NCBI GenBank assembly: GCA_951217055.1
Contig: OX578277.1
Location: 116,557,904 to 116,621,903, forward strand
From: Gerris lacustris
Lineage: Eukaryota; Arthropoda; Insecta; Hemiptera; Gerridae
Direction of reading: 5' to 3'
Length of the DNA stretch: 64,000 bases
Shown: positions 49,801 to 56,330 of the stretch, one piece after another
Layout: each line of letters begins with the position of its first letter
How positions within the stretch are numbered: position 1 is the first letter of the stretch
Program-made: the position numbers and the translations under genes
Notes under the pieces: model-generated
Databases searched by the model: none
The model's input: the letters and a program-made list of their open reading frames with translations, nothing else
What the model was told of the DNA's origin: nothing

Positions 49801-51351
49801 AGTTTAGTTGTTAGAGATGGAAGATATTTAACATAAGTGTGGACAATATTTATTATTTCAGAAGAATTGTGTGATTCAAGTAAGTGAAATGATAATAAGT
49901 GGTGATATTCTCCATATCAACTTTTCAACTTATTCATTTCATCTACACAAATCCATTCTCCTTTTAATTTAAAATTAACTCTTCCTCTGCCAATAAACAA
50001 ACACTCTACTTGCTCTAAACAAAAATCTAGGTTTAACAAAAATAGAGCTGCACGTCTATTTATCTGGCCACCCCTGCTTTCAGAACCTCAGTTGAATGTG
50101 AATCAGAGTTGACTCTGAGATCTTTGGTATGTTGTCAATGTGCTAACCCACTTTCCTTATTGGAACGAAGTTCCTTATGGCACGTTCTGGAGCCTGGGAG
50201 TGAATCCGAAAAAAACTACCAAAATCACCATCACAAAATAACCGTCACGCAACCAAACATCACAAAATCAACCAATGACAATAACTTGAGTAAAAGATGA
50301 CCGAGTTAGTTGAACTTTGGTAGACATGTTCATTTTACCAATACCTAATACCTATGCTGAGTTTGTTGGACAATGTTATCCGCCCAAGCGTTCATGCGCA
50401 ACGCTAATGTAAACATAAGCTTAAAACTTAAAATTGGAATTTTAGGACGTGACAAAATTCTAACTTCATCTATTTAATGAGACTAACAACTTATTTAAAT
50501 ACACTTTTTTAGTAAAACAAACACAGACACTACTATGAAGTATGAAGTGATAAAGATCGCTAAATTTATTAAAGCGGACCTAAACGTTTAAAATATAAAA
50601 CAACTGATTTTAATAAAACTTCTTACACATTGCCTTAAGTGTTAAGTGCAATTGAAACAGGCATGTAAAATTTCAACCTGATACAAGCAGAAGTTTTTTA
50701 GTGTTGATGATTAATTAGAATAAAAAATTTATAATATTTTAATTGGAGTAATTTGCCGACGGAGTCTGATAGGACAGTTCTTATCTTCTTTACAACCATC
50801 TGCTTTAACTATAAACTAATCAAAAATAACTTTTTTCTCAATTTATAATACATCTTCATCATTTTACAATAAATGATGTAGACGCTCTTTTCAAAGATAA
50901 TAAAAAGTTTTTCTTTTAATTTTGCCTTAACTCCGCTAGTTCAAATAGTTACTTTTAATTTTGTCTTTTTTTCTAACTCCGCCTAGTTAGTATCATATTA
51001 CTAAGCACTGTAATTTTATAATTTATATTTAATAAAAAGCATAAGGAACGAAGTTCCTACCAGGTGTCCCACAACACCACACAATTTTTTTAAATTGATT
51101 TGCAACTGATTGATACGTACGTATTTTCCGATGATGGGGCTGGCGATGAATGCCACGAACTCGAAGCTGCCGAAGACGAGACCGTACTCGGTAGCAGTCG
51201 CTCCCTTGAGTTCTGCTTCCTGAGGGTAGAACGGAGCCTGCAGCGAGATACATAGTGCGCTCGAGAAGTGAAAACTCCCGATCACAATCAGTGTGAACCA
51301 TTGCTCTTTACTGTATCTCTTCTTCTTTCGTTCTTTCTTCGCTTCCTTTAT
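25686..51351 (-). CDS. SLC18B1-like major facilitator transporter, ten exons, N-terminal exon not found
   Basis: Ten exons join in phase: 51351-51121, 49399-49326, 45265-45118, 44692-44624, 42722-42608, 41271-41156, 39880-39690, 33452-33357, 30855-30687 and 25886-25686. They total 1,410 bases: 469 codons plus TGA, all with GT-AG borders. The product is a 12-helix major facilitator. Both halves show motif A-type loops (SPIIGKY/LYSMGVKRT and FVGRLCDKYIYPKK), and helix 5 has motif C (GYIVGPTLGG), found in H+-coupled antiporters of the DHA/SLC18 group. Closest remembered family is SLC18B1, described in mammals as a vesicular polyamine transporter (LCISLQAPFYPQEAELKGA, DDLSTHGLISGLWSSSFAFG). The first codon seen is not a start; mammalian proteins have only about 30 residues before this point. 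Substrate is inferred. Introns reach 6.2 kb and are full of transposons. Confidence 0.92.
26239..26474 (-). mobile_element. Family M MITE copy 4, inverted
   Basis: 236 bp in the opposite orientation to copies 1-3. Flanked by GAACTACC (26231-26238) and GCACTACC (26475-26482), an 8-bp duplication with one change. Just past the transporter's last exon, inside its last intron. Confidence 0.8.
27075..27975. repeat. Inverted-repeat element carrying a flipped SINE cassette
   Basis: ACTTGGAAGAAGAGTGTCAC (about 27083) recurs as its complement near 27945-27965, giving arms of roughly 35 bp about 0.9 kb apart. Inside are the B-box half of the SINE-like cassette (27345-27402) and, at 27247-27345, an inverted copy of the sequence that follows the cassette at 22188-22290. 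The open frame at 27318-27626 runs through these repeats and is not considered a gene. Confidence 0.5.
28395..28958. mobile_element. piggyBac-like MITE, TTAA target site
   Basis: Termini CCCTAGAATACTACC and GGTAGTGTTCTAGGG match the canonical piggyBac end CCCTAGAA. Both sides carry TTAA (28391-28394 and 28959-28962). About 440 bp once the nested hAT element is removed. No transposase frame. Confidence 0.8.
28829..28950. mobile_element. hAT MITE, 122 bp, 8-bp TSD
   Basis: Termini CAGTGGTTCTTAACC and GGTTAAGAACCACTG are typical hAT ends. The flanking 8-bp duplication TTCTAGGG (28821-28828 and 28951-28958) is perfect and is itself the end of the piggyBac-like element. This makes a three-level nest: hAT in piggyBac in family G. 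Confidence 0.88.
29531..29567 (-). ncRNA. Hammerhead-ribozyme-like core, left PLE arm
   Basis: The minus strand reads GCT-CTGATGA-T-GCTAA-TAAAT-TTAGC-GAAA-CGTTAGC, identical over 37 bases to the right-arm copy. See the right-arm entry for the structure. Confidence 0.6.
29648..29980 (+). pseudogene. PLE GIY-YIG endonuclease domain, truncated ORF
   Basis: 110 codons, uninterrupted to a TAG. Encodes DIIYKIDCSDCNLSYVGQTS, i.e. the G-I-Y/Y-V-G-type start (Y...YVGQT) with the Cys pair seen in PLE endonucleases, then LHKRIYQHKYS and a Zn-less C-terminal part ending EMYYISKTPNTINFRTDTNN. The reverse transcriptase that should precede it is missing, so this is treated as a fragment. The first Met is just the first in the open frame. 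Confidence 0.8.
30124..30160 (+). ncRNA. Hammerhead-ribozyme-like core, right PLE arm
   Basis: Conserved boxes CTGATGA (30127-30133) and GAAA (30150-30153) enclose a perfect 5-bp helix II (GCTAA/TTAGC). GCT/AGC outside can form a 3-bp helix I. Helix III would be too short in a monomer, but AACGTT (30152-30157) is self-complementary and could pair between two RNAs. Penelope-like elements are known to carry minimal hammerheads in their terminal repeats, proposed to act as dimers. Activity is not shown. Confidence 0.65.
30687..30855 (-). CDS. Transporter exon 9 (helices 11-12)
   Basis: Acceptor GTTTAG before 30855; donor CTT|GTGAGT after 30687. Contains DDLSTHGLISGLW and GAFVGPSLAGVLFDYVG, the C-half counterpart of motif C and a strong SLC18B1 signature. 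Confidence 0.92.
32020..32525 (+). repeat. Dispersed repeat, inverted partner at 40150-40525
   Basis: Shares AAAAAGCGTTA, CTATAGGAGGT, CCAGTCT and GTAGGACCTTCCCCTAC-like words with the complement of 40150-40525. The GTCTCACTGTCTTGC word near 32490 recurs inverted near 40180. An end resembling hAT termini (CAGCAGTTCTCAACC) lies at 32264. No coding frame is supported. Confidence 0.5.
32695..33253 (-). repeat. Family R element, copy 2 (inverted)
   Basis: Inverted counterpart of 2391-2970, with the same TATATGAGAAAGT and ACTTTCTCATATA-type ends, subterminal fold and B-box word (GGTTCGATTCCC on the minus strand near 32818). In the transporter intron between exons 8 and 9. Confidence 0.7.
33357..33452 (-). 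CDS. Transporter exon 8 (helix 10)
   Basis: Acceptor TTTACAG before 33452, donor AAT|GTAAAT after 33357. Encodes TLTVCVVGLVIHGFGVACMM then APTFIDSIRAS, matching the family's helix 10 and the P-T-F.E-I block. Confidence 0.88.
34380..34680 (-). repeat. BEL 3' LTR
   Basis: 301 bp; minus strand TGTTGCGGG...GCCAGCGACA. One end can form GCGGG/CCCGC, and the other a perfect CGCTGGC/GCCAGCG hairpin. The middle carries arrays of the hexamer CTGTAT. Confidence 0.95.
34703..38815 (-). CDS. BEL gag-protease-integrase polyprotein with in-frame RT deletion
   Basis: 1,370 codons, no frameshift or stop. In order: N-terminal helical region; DUF1759 gag core (about 230-400); Cys/His zinc-knuckle region (about 455-530, CSYCKQKLH, CFGCLDGSHKTKGC, CDICTRKHPTCLH); DUF1758 protease (about 590-745, active-site ALLDDGSD at about 605, ending ALGWGIIGP); then, after only about 30 residues, the tail of the Peptidase_A17/RNase H region (WHYVSTKDNPADIASRG, about 783). 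Next come the H2C2 integrase zinc domain (about 960-1010), the integrase core (VDCFGP, SDLGTNFVG, NGVVERQIG supply D, D and E) and DUF5641 (about 1230-1350, RWRRIQFLANEFWSRWKREY). Normal BEL polyproteins carry reverse transcriptase with a YVDD box between DUF1758 and A17; here it is absent. Confidence 0.95.
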   Translation of the reverse strand: MSLPLQPLEPRSRKLTEAGLEYFKDRTIKRLKGIKRVITEKAAEFDALLTLPEVPKVQLKSLLKDIKEQRVLMGENLSMLKDAYQKVGKESSVVKEYGFIMVGIDGEIAKISTAIIAGSERDATQKSGTSSRVPEELIAKAAEARREADRLEETLRMIRNSKSKSSSTRSHGQDQNSQKVKPTGSSRGSSLCRDWKVEVTQEPARVEQVIPSSHKNYSSLSDKLHILSLVEPFKFNGDASKFPIFREEIRSHLEDGLLPDSYKKSFLKKFLEGEALQVVEGNLALSYVHLIELLEERFGSPVAITEAWVKKLTEGPKLGLTDHGEYSKFSDAINTACKVLGNHSIREINSKFCLRKIVDRLPFKYQQSWIKRSLDLNGNETIIDLARFVEGLAKLHTHPVYSSSGQDSSFKSNNNKFRENMYNKSNMSFQGNKIYSPNKPIVPSGSKALATGTNSASCSYCKQKLHDLPKCTVFQKLPPEQRLQYVKEKSLCFGCLDGSHKTKGCMQRLKCDICTRKHPTCLHREDRVKVEGEYTKRGFKVTQNNNNNNNNSDNKNATPIEERPRSESSNARHTISDYCETTSLVMPIVVYNKNCPQTKIETYALLDDGSDSCFIQEGLVEKLQLPTISTQLKVRTLVSASLINCRRVKDVIIVGITGKVMELPGKVFSQAEIPCSYEDIPTPDMAMNYRHLKEITDKISPLRKDLEIGLLIGNNCPEALCPLQVLQGNKGEPYGVRTALGWGIIGPKREINENAASSFRIACRQTISQTQEIRELTDVDRWHYVSTKDNPADIASRGPTADTILRSCWIKGPQFLRYVEEPWKDSENLDIEIIEGDPEVKVKVCNTSVLPEYASLSSRLGRYGSWKRARSSIALVIRYIKLLKSKAWSNKKIRGEPGNKPLTPEELRSAETIMIKLVQEEAFAEEFRLLQSKKMLGRFKRNSRIGALCPILDETGILRVGGRLKIGAVFNEAQKHPIILPGDHHLTRLLVRHYHEEHHLGRSGTINRLRSQGYWVTRCSTVVKSLISHCVMCQRARGHLQVQKMADLPIQRLEPIAPFTHSAVDCFGPYMVKEGRKHLKRYGVIFTCLACRAVYLDVADSLSTDSFINALRRFLASKGPIVSLKSDLGTNFVGTCEELKKCISEIDSLRITHFLSQQLCSFEWNFNVPRASHMNGVVERQIGTVRRVLDVILMQNPGLLTEDGLRTFFKECERVVNDRPLSVTNIFDPQSVEPLTPNHAILMNAKPLLPPPGSFDSGDIYVRKRWRRIQFLANEFWSRWKREYLPCLQPRKKWRSSEKNLREGDVVPCQDDNVCRGAWPMARVARVHPSHDGLVRKVTLQFANGSKLDRPIHKTVLLVRFPLEEPGGSD
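38822..38834 (-). promoter_or_regulatory. Strong splice-donor-like site in the BEL leader
   Basis: The minus strand reads CCTAG|GTAAGTTA, a near-perfect 5' splice site 14 bases before the BEL start codon. Because the element lies in a host intron on the same strand, it could be used as a cryptic exon border. Confidence 0.4.
38974..39274 (-). repeat. BEL 5' LTR
   Basis: 301 bp, no difference from the 3' LTR seen by eye, including the number of CTGTAT units. Followed in the leader by a 20-bp direct repeat (TAAAAAGAAATACAATAAAG and one near-copy) at about 38933-38972. Confidence 0.95.
39690..39880 (-). CDS. Transporter exon 7 (helices 8-9, C-half motif A)
   Basis: Acceptor TTTTTAG before 39880, donor AAA|GTAACT after 39690. 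Encodes FNLPPVWNALMFIISGGVYA, the motif-A loop APFVGRLCDKYIYPKK, and CLFFIVSYCLVGPFPFVPIP. The next exon lies 6.2 kb away, beyond a pogo/Tigger element that carries a BEL element. Confidence 0.92.
40150..40525 (-). repeat. Dispersed repeat, inverted partner of 32020-32525
   Basis: See the partner. This copy also holds a small CTAGACTAGACTAGAC array near 40313-40326 and lies in the transporter intron between exons 6 and 7. A run of 13 G residues is just left of it (40075-40087). Confidence 0.5.
41156..41271 (-). CDS. Transporter exon 6 (helix 7)
   Basis: Acceptor TTTCAG before 41271, donor GAG|GTAACA after 41156. Encodes MWDILKIPSCFLDALCIAGT and SMGFLASTLEPHI, matching the family's start of the second half (FLDPTL). 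Confidence 0.9.
41682..42104. mobile_element. Pogo/Tigger-like MITE, TA TSD
   Basis: 423 bp. Termini CAGTGGAACCTCGATAATTC and GAATTATCGAGGTTCTACTG are inverted copies flanked by TA (41680-41681 and 42105-42106). No transposase frame. Transporter intron between exons 5 and 6. Confidence 0.85.
42608..42722 (-). CDS. Transporter exon 5 (helix 6, central loop)
   Basis: Acceptor TTGCAG before 42722, donor AAAA|GTAAGT after 42608. Encodes helix 6 (GYILPFACLGAFMILVGFF) and the LPTYR.D start of the central cytosolic loop. Confidence 0.9.
42869..43666. repeat. Family S element (TIR plus subterminal hairpin)
   Basis: About 800 bp with ends ACTTTTCCTCACT and AGTGAGGAAAAGT. Inside the left end a second inverted copy (AGGAAAAGTATTG) makes a terminal hairpin, the same layout as family R. 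An exact hairpin TCCTGCTGC/GCAGCAGGA lies near 43611-43631. Non-coding; the open frames at 43141-43389 and 43535-43819 overlap it and are not convincing. Confidence 0.65.
43843..44369 (+). repeat. Family G repeat, near-complete copy
   Basis: About 525 bp, from CTGCTAATTAGTGTGGCACA to TTCGGTAAGCTTGGAAGC. GTGGCACATAGCTTC at one end and GAACGATCATATAGCTTC near the other are compatible with imperfect inverted termini. Used here as the family reference. Confidence 0.7.
44411..44610. mobile_element. Hairpin insertion beside the exon 4 splice donor, 13-bp flanking repeat
   Basis: Arms 44447-44515 and 44537-44608 are inverted copies (TAGGTCTATGTGGGCAGTGT / ACACTACCCACATAGACCTA). The 200-bp unit is flanked by AGTGTTTACTTAC at 44398-44410 and 44611-44623, a perfect 13-bp direct repeat. 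The complement of that repeat begins GTAAGT, the intron-4 donor, so the donor sequence now occurs twice. Confidence 0.7.
44624..44692 (-). CDS. Transporter exon 4 (helix 5, motif C)
   Basis: A 69-base exon. Acceptor CTTGCAG before 44692; donor GCT|GTAAGT after 44624. Encodes ATLEVFYGLGYIVGPTLGGL. The donor lies within a 13-bp direct repeat produced by an adjacent hairpin insertion (44411-44610). Confidence 0.92.
45118..45265 (-). CDS. Transporter exon 3 (helices 3-4)
   Basis: Acceptor TGTCAG before 45265, donor TTT|GTAAGT after 45118. Encodes LVPGHIPFISLSFLIRMTES and SITAAAFPDTIAT, matching the family's FL.R..(D/E) and AFP...AT blocks. Confidence 0.92.
45984..46325. mobile_element. PLE terminal-arm remnant with hammerhead-like core
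   Basis: Inverted arms (AAAATTGATGGATTTTTTTA / AAAAAAATCCATATATTTTC, and AGTTTTATTATCTTG / CAAGATAATAAAACT) enclose about 80 bp. At 46226-46253 the plus strand has CTGAGGA, a 4-bp helix II (ACTC/GAGT) and GAAAC. The other arm has AAAA in place of GAAA. No endonuclease frame remains. Confidence 0.55.
47526..47670. repeat. Inverted dimer of the family M core
   Basis: The core words of family M (AAGGGATGTTTAGT, GGGACAAAGGAAT) appear forward and then inverted (ATTCTTTTGTCCC, AGACTAAATATCCCTT) about a short TATATAAAA centre, without the GGTACTTCTTTAG arms. Confidence 0.6.
47835..48098 (-). pseudogene. piggyBac transposase N-terminal remnant
   Basis: A minus-strand frame reads SDSDFDSDDSSSDPLL, then CDHCSNSEIEAIDSEEERIY, ending TAG at 47837-47835. 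Acidic Ser/Asp/Glu-rich N termini are typical of piggyBac transposases. Upstream, in another frame, lies MAQRIPPNVSSRTRKLMS, implying a frameshift. The catalytic DDD domain is absent. Confidence 0.5.
48583..48655 (-). repeat. tRNA-derived SINE head
   Basis: On the minus strand CTCAGCCATCAATGAATC (A-box-like) and GGTTCGATCCC (perfect B box) are about 35 bases apart. No clear acceptor stem, so a SINE relic is more likely than a tRNA gene. Confidence 0.5.
49195..49305 (-). repeat. Family G end fragment
   Basis: Ends with GGAAGCTATGTGCCACACAA, the family terminus, preceded by a short piece of the body. Twenty bases from transporter exon 2. Confidence 0.5.
49326..49399 (-). CDS. Transporter exon 2 (helix 2)
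   Basis: Acceptor TTTCAG before 49399, donor TTCGG|GTAAGA after 49326. Encodes LYSMGVKRTLNFGVFIAAIS, completing the motif-A loop begun in exon 1. Confidence 0.9.
50157..51071 (+). mobile_element. Family X foldback element, right half
   Basis: Collinear with 60,385-61,126: GAGTGAATCC, CCAAAATCACC, TAACTTGAGTAAAAGATGAC, GTTATCCGCCCAAGCGTTC, GATCGCTAAATTTATTAAAG and the terminus GGAACGAAGTTCCTACC..GTGTCCCAC. Only one arm is present. Its outer end is 50 bases from the donor of transporter exon 1. The uninterrupted TTGAACTAGCGGAGTTAAGG stretch (complement near 50,930-50,950) serves as an empty site for element H. Confidence 0.7.
51121..51351 (-). CDS. Transporter first recognised exon (helix 1, motif A start)
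   Basis: Acceptor CGTTTAG before 51351, donor TAC|GTACGT after 51121. Encodes a basic cytosolic segment (KKERKKKRYSKEQWFTL), helix 1, the loop APFYPQEAELKGATATEYG and SPIIGKY. There is no start codon in phase before helix 1, so at least one upstream exon exists. I could not place it between 51.4 and 64 kb. Confidence 0.92.
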
Positions 51352-51866
51352 CTAAACGACACAAACAAAATAATGTATTTCTTAAAGTACCAAACAACAA
51401 ACAATCATGAGCACTTTTTTTCCACCAAGATCAAGTGACCTAACACCATTAGACTTTTTATCTGTGGTTATGTGAATGAATGAAAGCCACAATTTTAAAG
51501 AATAAACTTTGTGCTAATAAAGGGTTACAATAGACAACATAAAAACATTGGCTCCTACATAACAACAAAATATAAATATTGAATTACATCTTCTGTTCAA
51601 CAAGAAGCAACTTGAAGAATGAAAATAATAAGACCCAAGTCAAGAGTTTTTATGACCTCAGCAGTCCAACACCCAACAAAACAAATAAATAAATAAACAT
51701 TGAATAAATATAAACATTAAATGAAAATAATATGAATAATGATACAATTAACATTGTGCACACCGTGCTAGAGTAACTAATGTAAAAACCCCTACTTTTC
51801 AGGAGAGTGAACCATCAGTTTCAAATCTATCACATAAATCAGCCTCCATGAGGATCGGTGTTGGAA

Positions 51867-52448
51867 TAGTCCAGGAGGTAGTGTGCAAAAAAGTGTCTGA
51901 CTAACATCATCAAGCTGGAATTTTGTATACAAGTCAATCTTTTAGCACCTTTTATGAATATGTGGTCGGCTAAGTTCGTCTGTGAGACATAGCTTGGCAA
52001 TAGGCGTTTGAAAAAAACAAAGCAGTGGAGAGTAGCCATGTCCTGCCAATTATGGTGGACAATGTGATTTTCATGATTCTGAGTACAGAATTAGTTAATA
52101 GTCCGAAAATCAAGTCGATGTTAGTTTGTCCCTTGATAGGTGACGACGTTGATTTTTAGTAATATTTGAATAACTAACCTATCAAGTGTGAAAATAACAT
52201 CGACTTGATTTTTGGTCTACTAACTAATTCTGTACTCAGGATCATGAAAATCACATTGTTCACTATAATTGGCGAGACATGGCCGCTCTCCACCGGTTTG
52301 TTTTTTTCAAATGCCTATTGCCAAGCTATGTCCTGCAGACGAACTTAGCCGACCACATATTCTTAAAAGGCGCTAAAAGATTGACTTGTACACAAAATTC
52401 TAGCTTGATGTTAGTCAGACACTTTTTTGCACGCTATATCCTGGACTA
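51867..52448. mobile_element. Family F foldback element, copy 1
   Basis: 582 bp, almost entirely a hairpin: left arm from TAGTCCAGGAGGTAGTGTGC, right arm ending GCTATATCCTGGACTA, with arms of about 270 bp and a short loop near 52,150. Flanked by GAA on both sides, a possible 3-bp duplication. Open frames inside are arm sequence, not genes. Confidence 0.8.
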
Positions 52449-53082
52449 GAACATGTATTTCAGCCATCTTCAGTACTCATAATATTTCCTTATCTGACAT
52501 TACAATTGTCAATTTTGCAACAGTTTAATTATTATAATTATAATTCAAACAAATTTGTTATTTTGCATGTAAGAGATATAGTAGAGGTAAACTAGCAAAT
52601 ATGTTATATTTTATAGTTTCTTTCTAAAACTCAAATTATGTGACACACACTCATACACAAGATTATTTAAAGAAAGGAAAGCGTTTCGTTTCCCTAGTGA
52701 TGGCCAGGCTTCCATTGCATCTCCGCATGCAGTGTAATTGGGTGGGGTTGGCAATATACCAGGCTTAGAAAACTTCAAATGTCGAATAAACATAATCACT
52801 ACTTCAACATGAGAAATTTCAAAAATTGCTTACATCCGTTAGAGAAAGAGTTTATTGCGGACACTCTGGAAAGAGCAACAGATTCAAAGTTTTGCCACAA
52901 GATATGCCCCAAAAGTTACATAGTTAAACAAAAACTACATTGCAAAAGTGAGTCTTAATTTTTTCTTTAAAACCCTACTATCAATAAGATTACTGATATA
53001 AGCAACAAACTGCACTACTTACTACATAAAGAATAATAAGATAATACTTGCTACTTAATGAGATATACTCACTATAAAGAAT

Positions 53083-53591
53083 GACACTTCTTTAAATTGT
53101 TACTCTCCTTATAATTATCAGAGGGGAGTAACAGTCTACAGTCTGCACCAAAGTAGATTTAGTGCGTTAGTGCGTTGACAGCACGGGAATACTAGCAAAT
53201 GGGGTGGGTAGCCAAATGAGTGCTCGAGATTTTCCCGGACAAAAGGTCGGGCCAATTAGGCAACGATAAATGTCTCTAGGAGGGGCAAGGCCCCATAACC
53301 GCACAGACCTAGTAGCTTTATTTTTTTCCCTCAGAGAGGCTGGCCAATCTGTGTGTCACTTGATTTCCCGCGCTGTCAACGCACTAACTCTACTTTGGTG
53401 CAGACTGTTAAGAAGGTATACGGAAAGTTCTTCTTTAGACTGTTACTCTCTTATTAAAATAGAGGTACGATATTTATTACTTTGTCCCAAAGTACATTGG
53501 ACTTGTCACTTTTACTTACTAGTTATTTAGTCAAAGTTATTTTTATTCTAAAACACATAGGGGAGTGGGAGTAATAATCCAAACAAGTACC
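53083..53591 (-). mobile_element. Family M MITE copy 5, split by another MITE
   Basis: After removal of 53139-53407 the remaining 240 bp match family M in the orientation of copy 4. Outer flanks TAAAGAAT and TATAAAAA agree at only five of eight positions, so this is an older copy. Confidence 0.7.
53139..53407. mobile_element. MITE nested in family M copy 5
   Basis: 269 bp with termini CAGTCTGCACCAAAGTAGA and TCTACTTTGGTGCAGACTG, a perfect 19-bp inverted repeat, followed inward by TAGTGCGTTGACAGC / GCTGTCAACGCACTA. Flanks CTA and TTA could be a degraded 3-bp duplication (TWA, Harbinger-like) or a 2-bp TA. Confidence 0.75.
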
Positions 53592-54310
53592 TATAAAAAA
53601 ACAAACTCTTCTTACAATTTTCAATTAGAATTGTATTTTGACACTCAGGTTGACCAACCTATGTGGGGGAAGAAATAAAGCCACTATCATTTGTTTGTCA
53701 AGAAAAGAAGGTTATTTTACTACTCCAACAAATCGCGATCTTTTTACCTGATTTTGCCACTTAGATTTTCACTTCTTATTTACGAATATGCATGGGCGCA
53801 GACTTTTAAAAATTATTGGGGAGGCCCACGGAGGGGTACGGAATACTCTCAATGAAACGGGGGGTCCGGGGGTGCTCCCCCGGGATATTTTGAAAAATAG
53901 GTTGCAAATCCTGATATATTTATTTGAGGCTTTCTGGTGAGTTTTTATAACATAATTAAAGAAAATTGCATGCCAACACAAACGTGTTTTTTTTTTTTTT
54001 TCATTTTAACTAAAATACCGACATTTTCTATGCATTCAAATATTTTTGCCCATGACAGACCAAAATTTTAAAAAATCAAAATTATTACTTATCGTTTCAA
54101 TTAAACGTTGAAGTGTAATATAATCAAAATAAATTAATAATAGACAAAAACAACTTTTTGTTTTATATAATAACTAAGAAAAGCGATTTTAATCTATATA
54201 AATAAATTTCAAGTTTTGTCTGTACATAGGTCAGAATTGATTTTTTTTGGATACTTCATCATTTTATACATTCCAAAAACCGAATCCTGCCTTAACTTTA
54301 GTCATGTGTG

Positions 54311-54840
54311 AATAGCTGACCATACACGGACGCCCTTTCATTCCGAAAATCGCGGCATGTACAAACGGCAGAGGAAAGGAAAGAACGGGAAAGGAAAATG
54401 TGGAGTATATTTTACCCGAAAGTTTTTCCCTTGGTAAATCGTGTCATGTGGAAACGGGAGAGGAAAGAGGGGCAAGGGAAAATGGGGTCGGACTTTTCGA
54501 TGAAGGGATTTCTCAAGTGATTGCGCGGGGCGTTATCATTTGAAAGGAAAAAACGTTAGTGTATAGGAGAACACCTTTATTTATCGTGTCATTTGGCCTC
54601 GCGCGTGGTTCGCCCACGTGGCATGGAGTGAATCCCTTCCCGTTTTCCTCTCGTTTATTAACGCCCACTAACGCAGATGATAATCAGAAGGATATTTTTC
54701 GCGAATCTTCCGTCAAATCATTTCCCATATTTTTATGGCGTGTGCTACAGACCACTAACACACGAGCTTTTAGAAATGATTCGGAAATACGCCGCGATTT
54801 TCGAAATGAAAGACCGTCCATGTATGGCCAGCTAATGTGT
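54311..54840. mobile_element. Foldback MITE (AGCTG..CCATACACGGACG ends)
   Basis: ACCATACACGGACG...TTCATTCCGAAAATCGCGGC at the left recurs inverted as GCCGCGATTTTCGAAATGAA...CGTCCATGTATGG at the right. Two direct subrepeats (CGGCATGTACAAACGGCAGA and GTGTCATGTGGAAACGGGAG) lie in the left arm. The open frame 54559-54933 reads through the right arm and is not considered a gene. Confidence 0.65.
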
Positions 54841-55734
54841 TTATGTATGTGTGTCTGTCTCCACCAGTCAGACTCAGACTTTATAGGCGCAAAACTGGCT
54901 AAACGAAATCAACTAATTTTTTTTCAGAGGTGAGCGCAAACATGTTGCGCATGTTGTAGGTTTGGTTTCATCGAAAAAATATTGAGTTGAACCGAAGTTA
55001 TTAACAATATTAGAAAAAAAATGTTTAAAAAAATAATAACCTGAAACAAGTAAGTACATGAGACAAAAATTGCCAGTTTCTGTACGATTAAGTTAAAATT
55101 ATTAAGTATAAAATTCAAGTACACTTCAAGACCTTTAAATTTATGTATAACATCAATGACTTGATGTATAACATCAAGTCAAGGTGACAAACATTTTTTT
55201 TTTTTAGTCGCCCGCCATCTTGGAAATATTAAGTGTGAAAACTCCAAAAAGTGTACAGTTGTCTTTTAAATCAACATTGATACTCAAAATACTTGACTAG
55301 TTTTTTATTTTAAGTTTAAAATGATTCATTAATAATTTAAGACAAATTTTTCCTAACAGCTGAGCAGAGGTGACATCATATTTAAGTAAAAAAGAAATAA
55401 TATGTTGGCACTGGATTCAATGCCGTAATATTTGGCGTCACATGGCAGTAACGTTTGCTTGTGCCAATTGTAGTGACGACAAACATTTCTAGCATTTATT
55501 CCTCTCAACAATACACAAATTAATATGAATTTAGAATAACGTACTTGTCCGAAAATGATTTATTTTAAGTTTTTTTAAAATTATCTATAATAATTCTTTC
55601 ATCTTTTATTTATTTATTCATTTTTTTTAGGCTTTAATAAGAATTGTTTTACTTTCTCAAATGTTTTATATACATAGAGAGAAAATATTGTGACAGGATC
55701 AAGACTAAAATTTGAAATTTCAATTGATTAACAC

Positions 55735-55860
55735 ATACAATGGAACCTTGCTAATCCAAACTAATTGGGGCCAGGGGTGATTCGGATTATCAAATCGATC
55801 TGATTGTCAAATCATTCGGATTGTAAAATCGTTGGGATTATCAAACATGACGGTTTTAAA
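55735..55860 (+). repeat. Pogo/Tigger-like left-end fragment
   Basis: ACAATGGAACCTTGCTAATC at the left, followed by four diverged copies of a unit of the form GATTGTCAAATC/ATCATTCGGATTG. No matching right end was found. Confidence 0.4.
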
Positions 55861-56002
55861 TCGTATTAATGGTTGAAATGTGTGCGCTAGAGAGGATTCG
55901 CATGTTAAATATCATTATTAAAATAAAAAGTCCATTACAGTGTAAAACACTATTAATTGAAATATGAAGCGTTAGTGGAGGTCATCATTAAATGTACAAA
56001 GA

Positions 56003-56330
56003 AAAAGTCACTCCACGCAAAATAAGTTTATTATTTTCAGAGCAGCTTTCAGCCACTATAGGACCATCATCAGTGCCGCAAAAGCGAAGAAAGTTAAATA
56101 AAAAGATAAAACATGGGAGAACGTTGAGTCATGTTAAACCAGCAACCGGTAGAAGACACAAAAACTTGTCTTGTACCGGTTGCTGGTTTAACATGACTCA
56201 CCGTTCTCCCATGTTTTATCTTTTGATTTAACTTTCTTCGCTTTTGCGGCACTGATGATGGTCCTATAGTGGCTGAAAGCTGCTCTGAAAATAATAAACT
56301 TATTTTCCGTGAAGTTACTTTATCTTTTTA
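56003..56330. mobile_element. PLE terminal-arm palindrome
   Basis: Two inverted arms of about 150 bp meet near 56,160 (ACCGGTTGCTGGTTTAACAT / ATGTTAAACCAGCAACCGGT). Each contains CTGATGATGG...GGCTGAAAGC, with CTGATGA and GAAA boxes, but the intervening helix II does not pair well. Outer ends run into AATAATAAACTTATTTTCCG, a PLE-like 3' end. No endonuclease frame is present. Confidence 0.55.

Noticed and set aside
54559..54933. 124-codon plus-strand frame
   Set aside because: It spans the right arm of a foldback element and continues into unrelated flank; no domain is seen.
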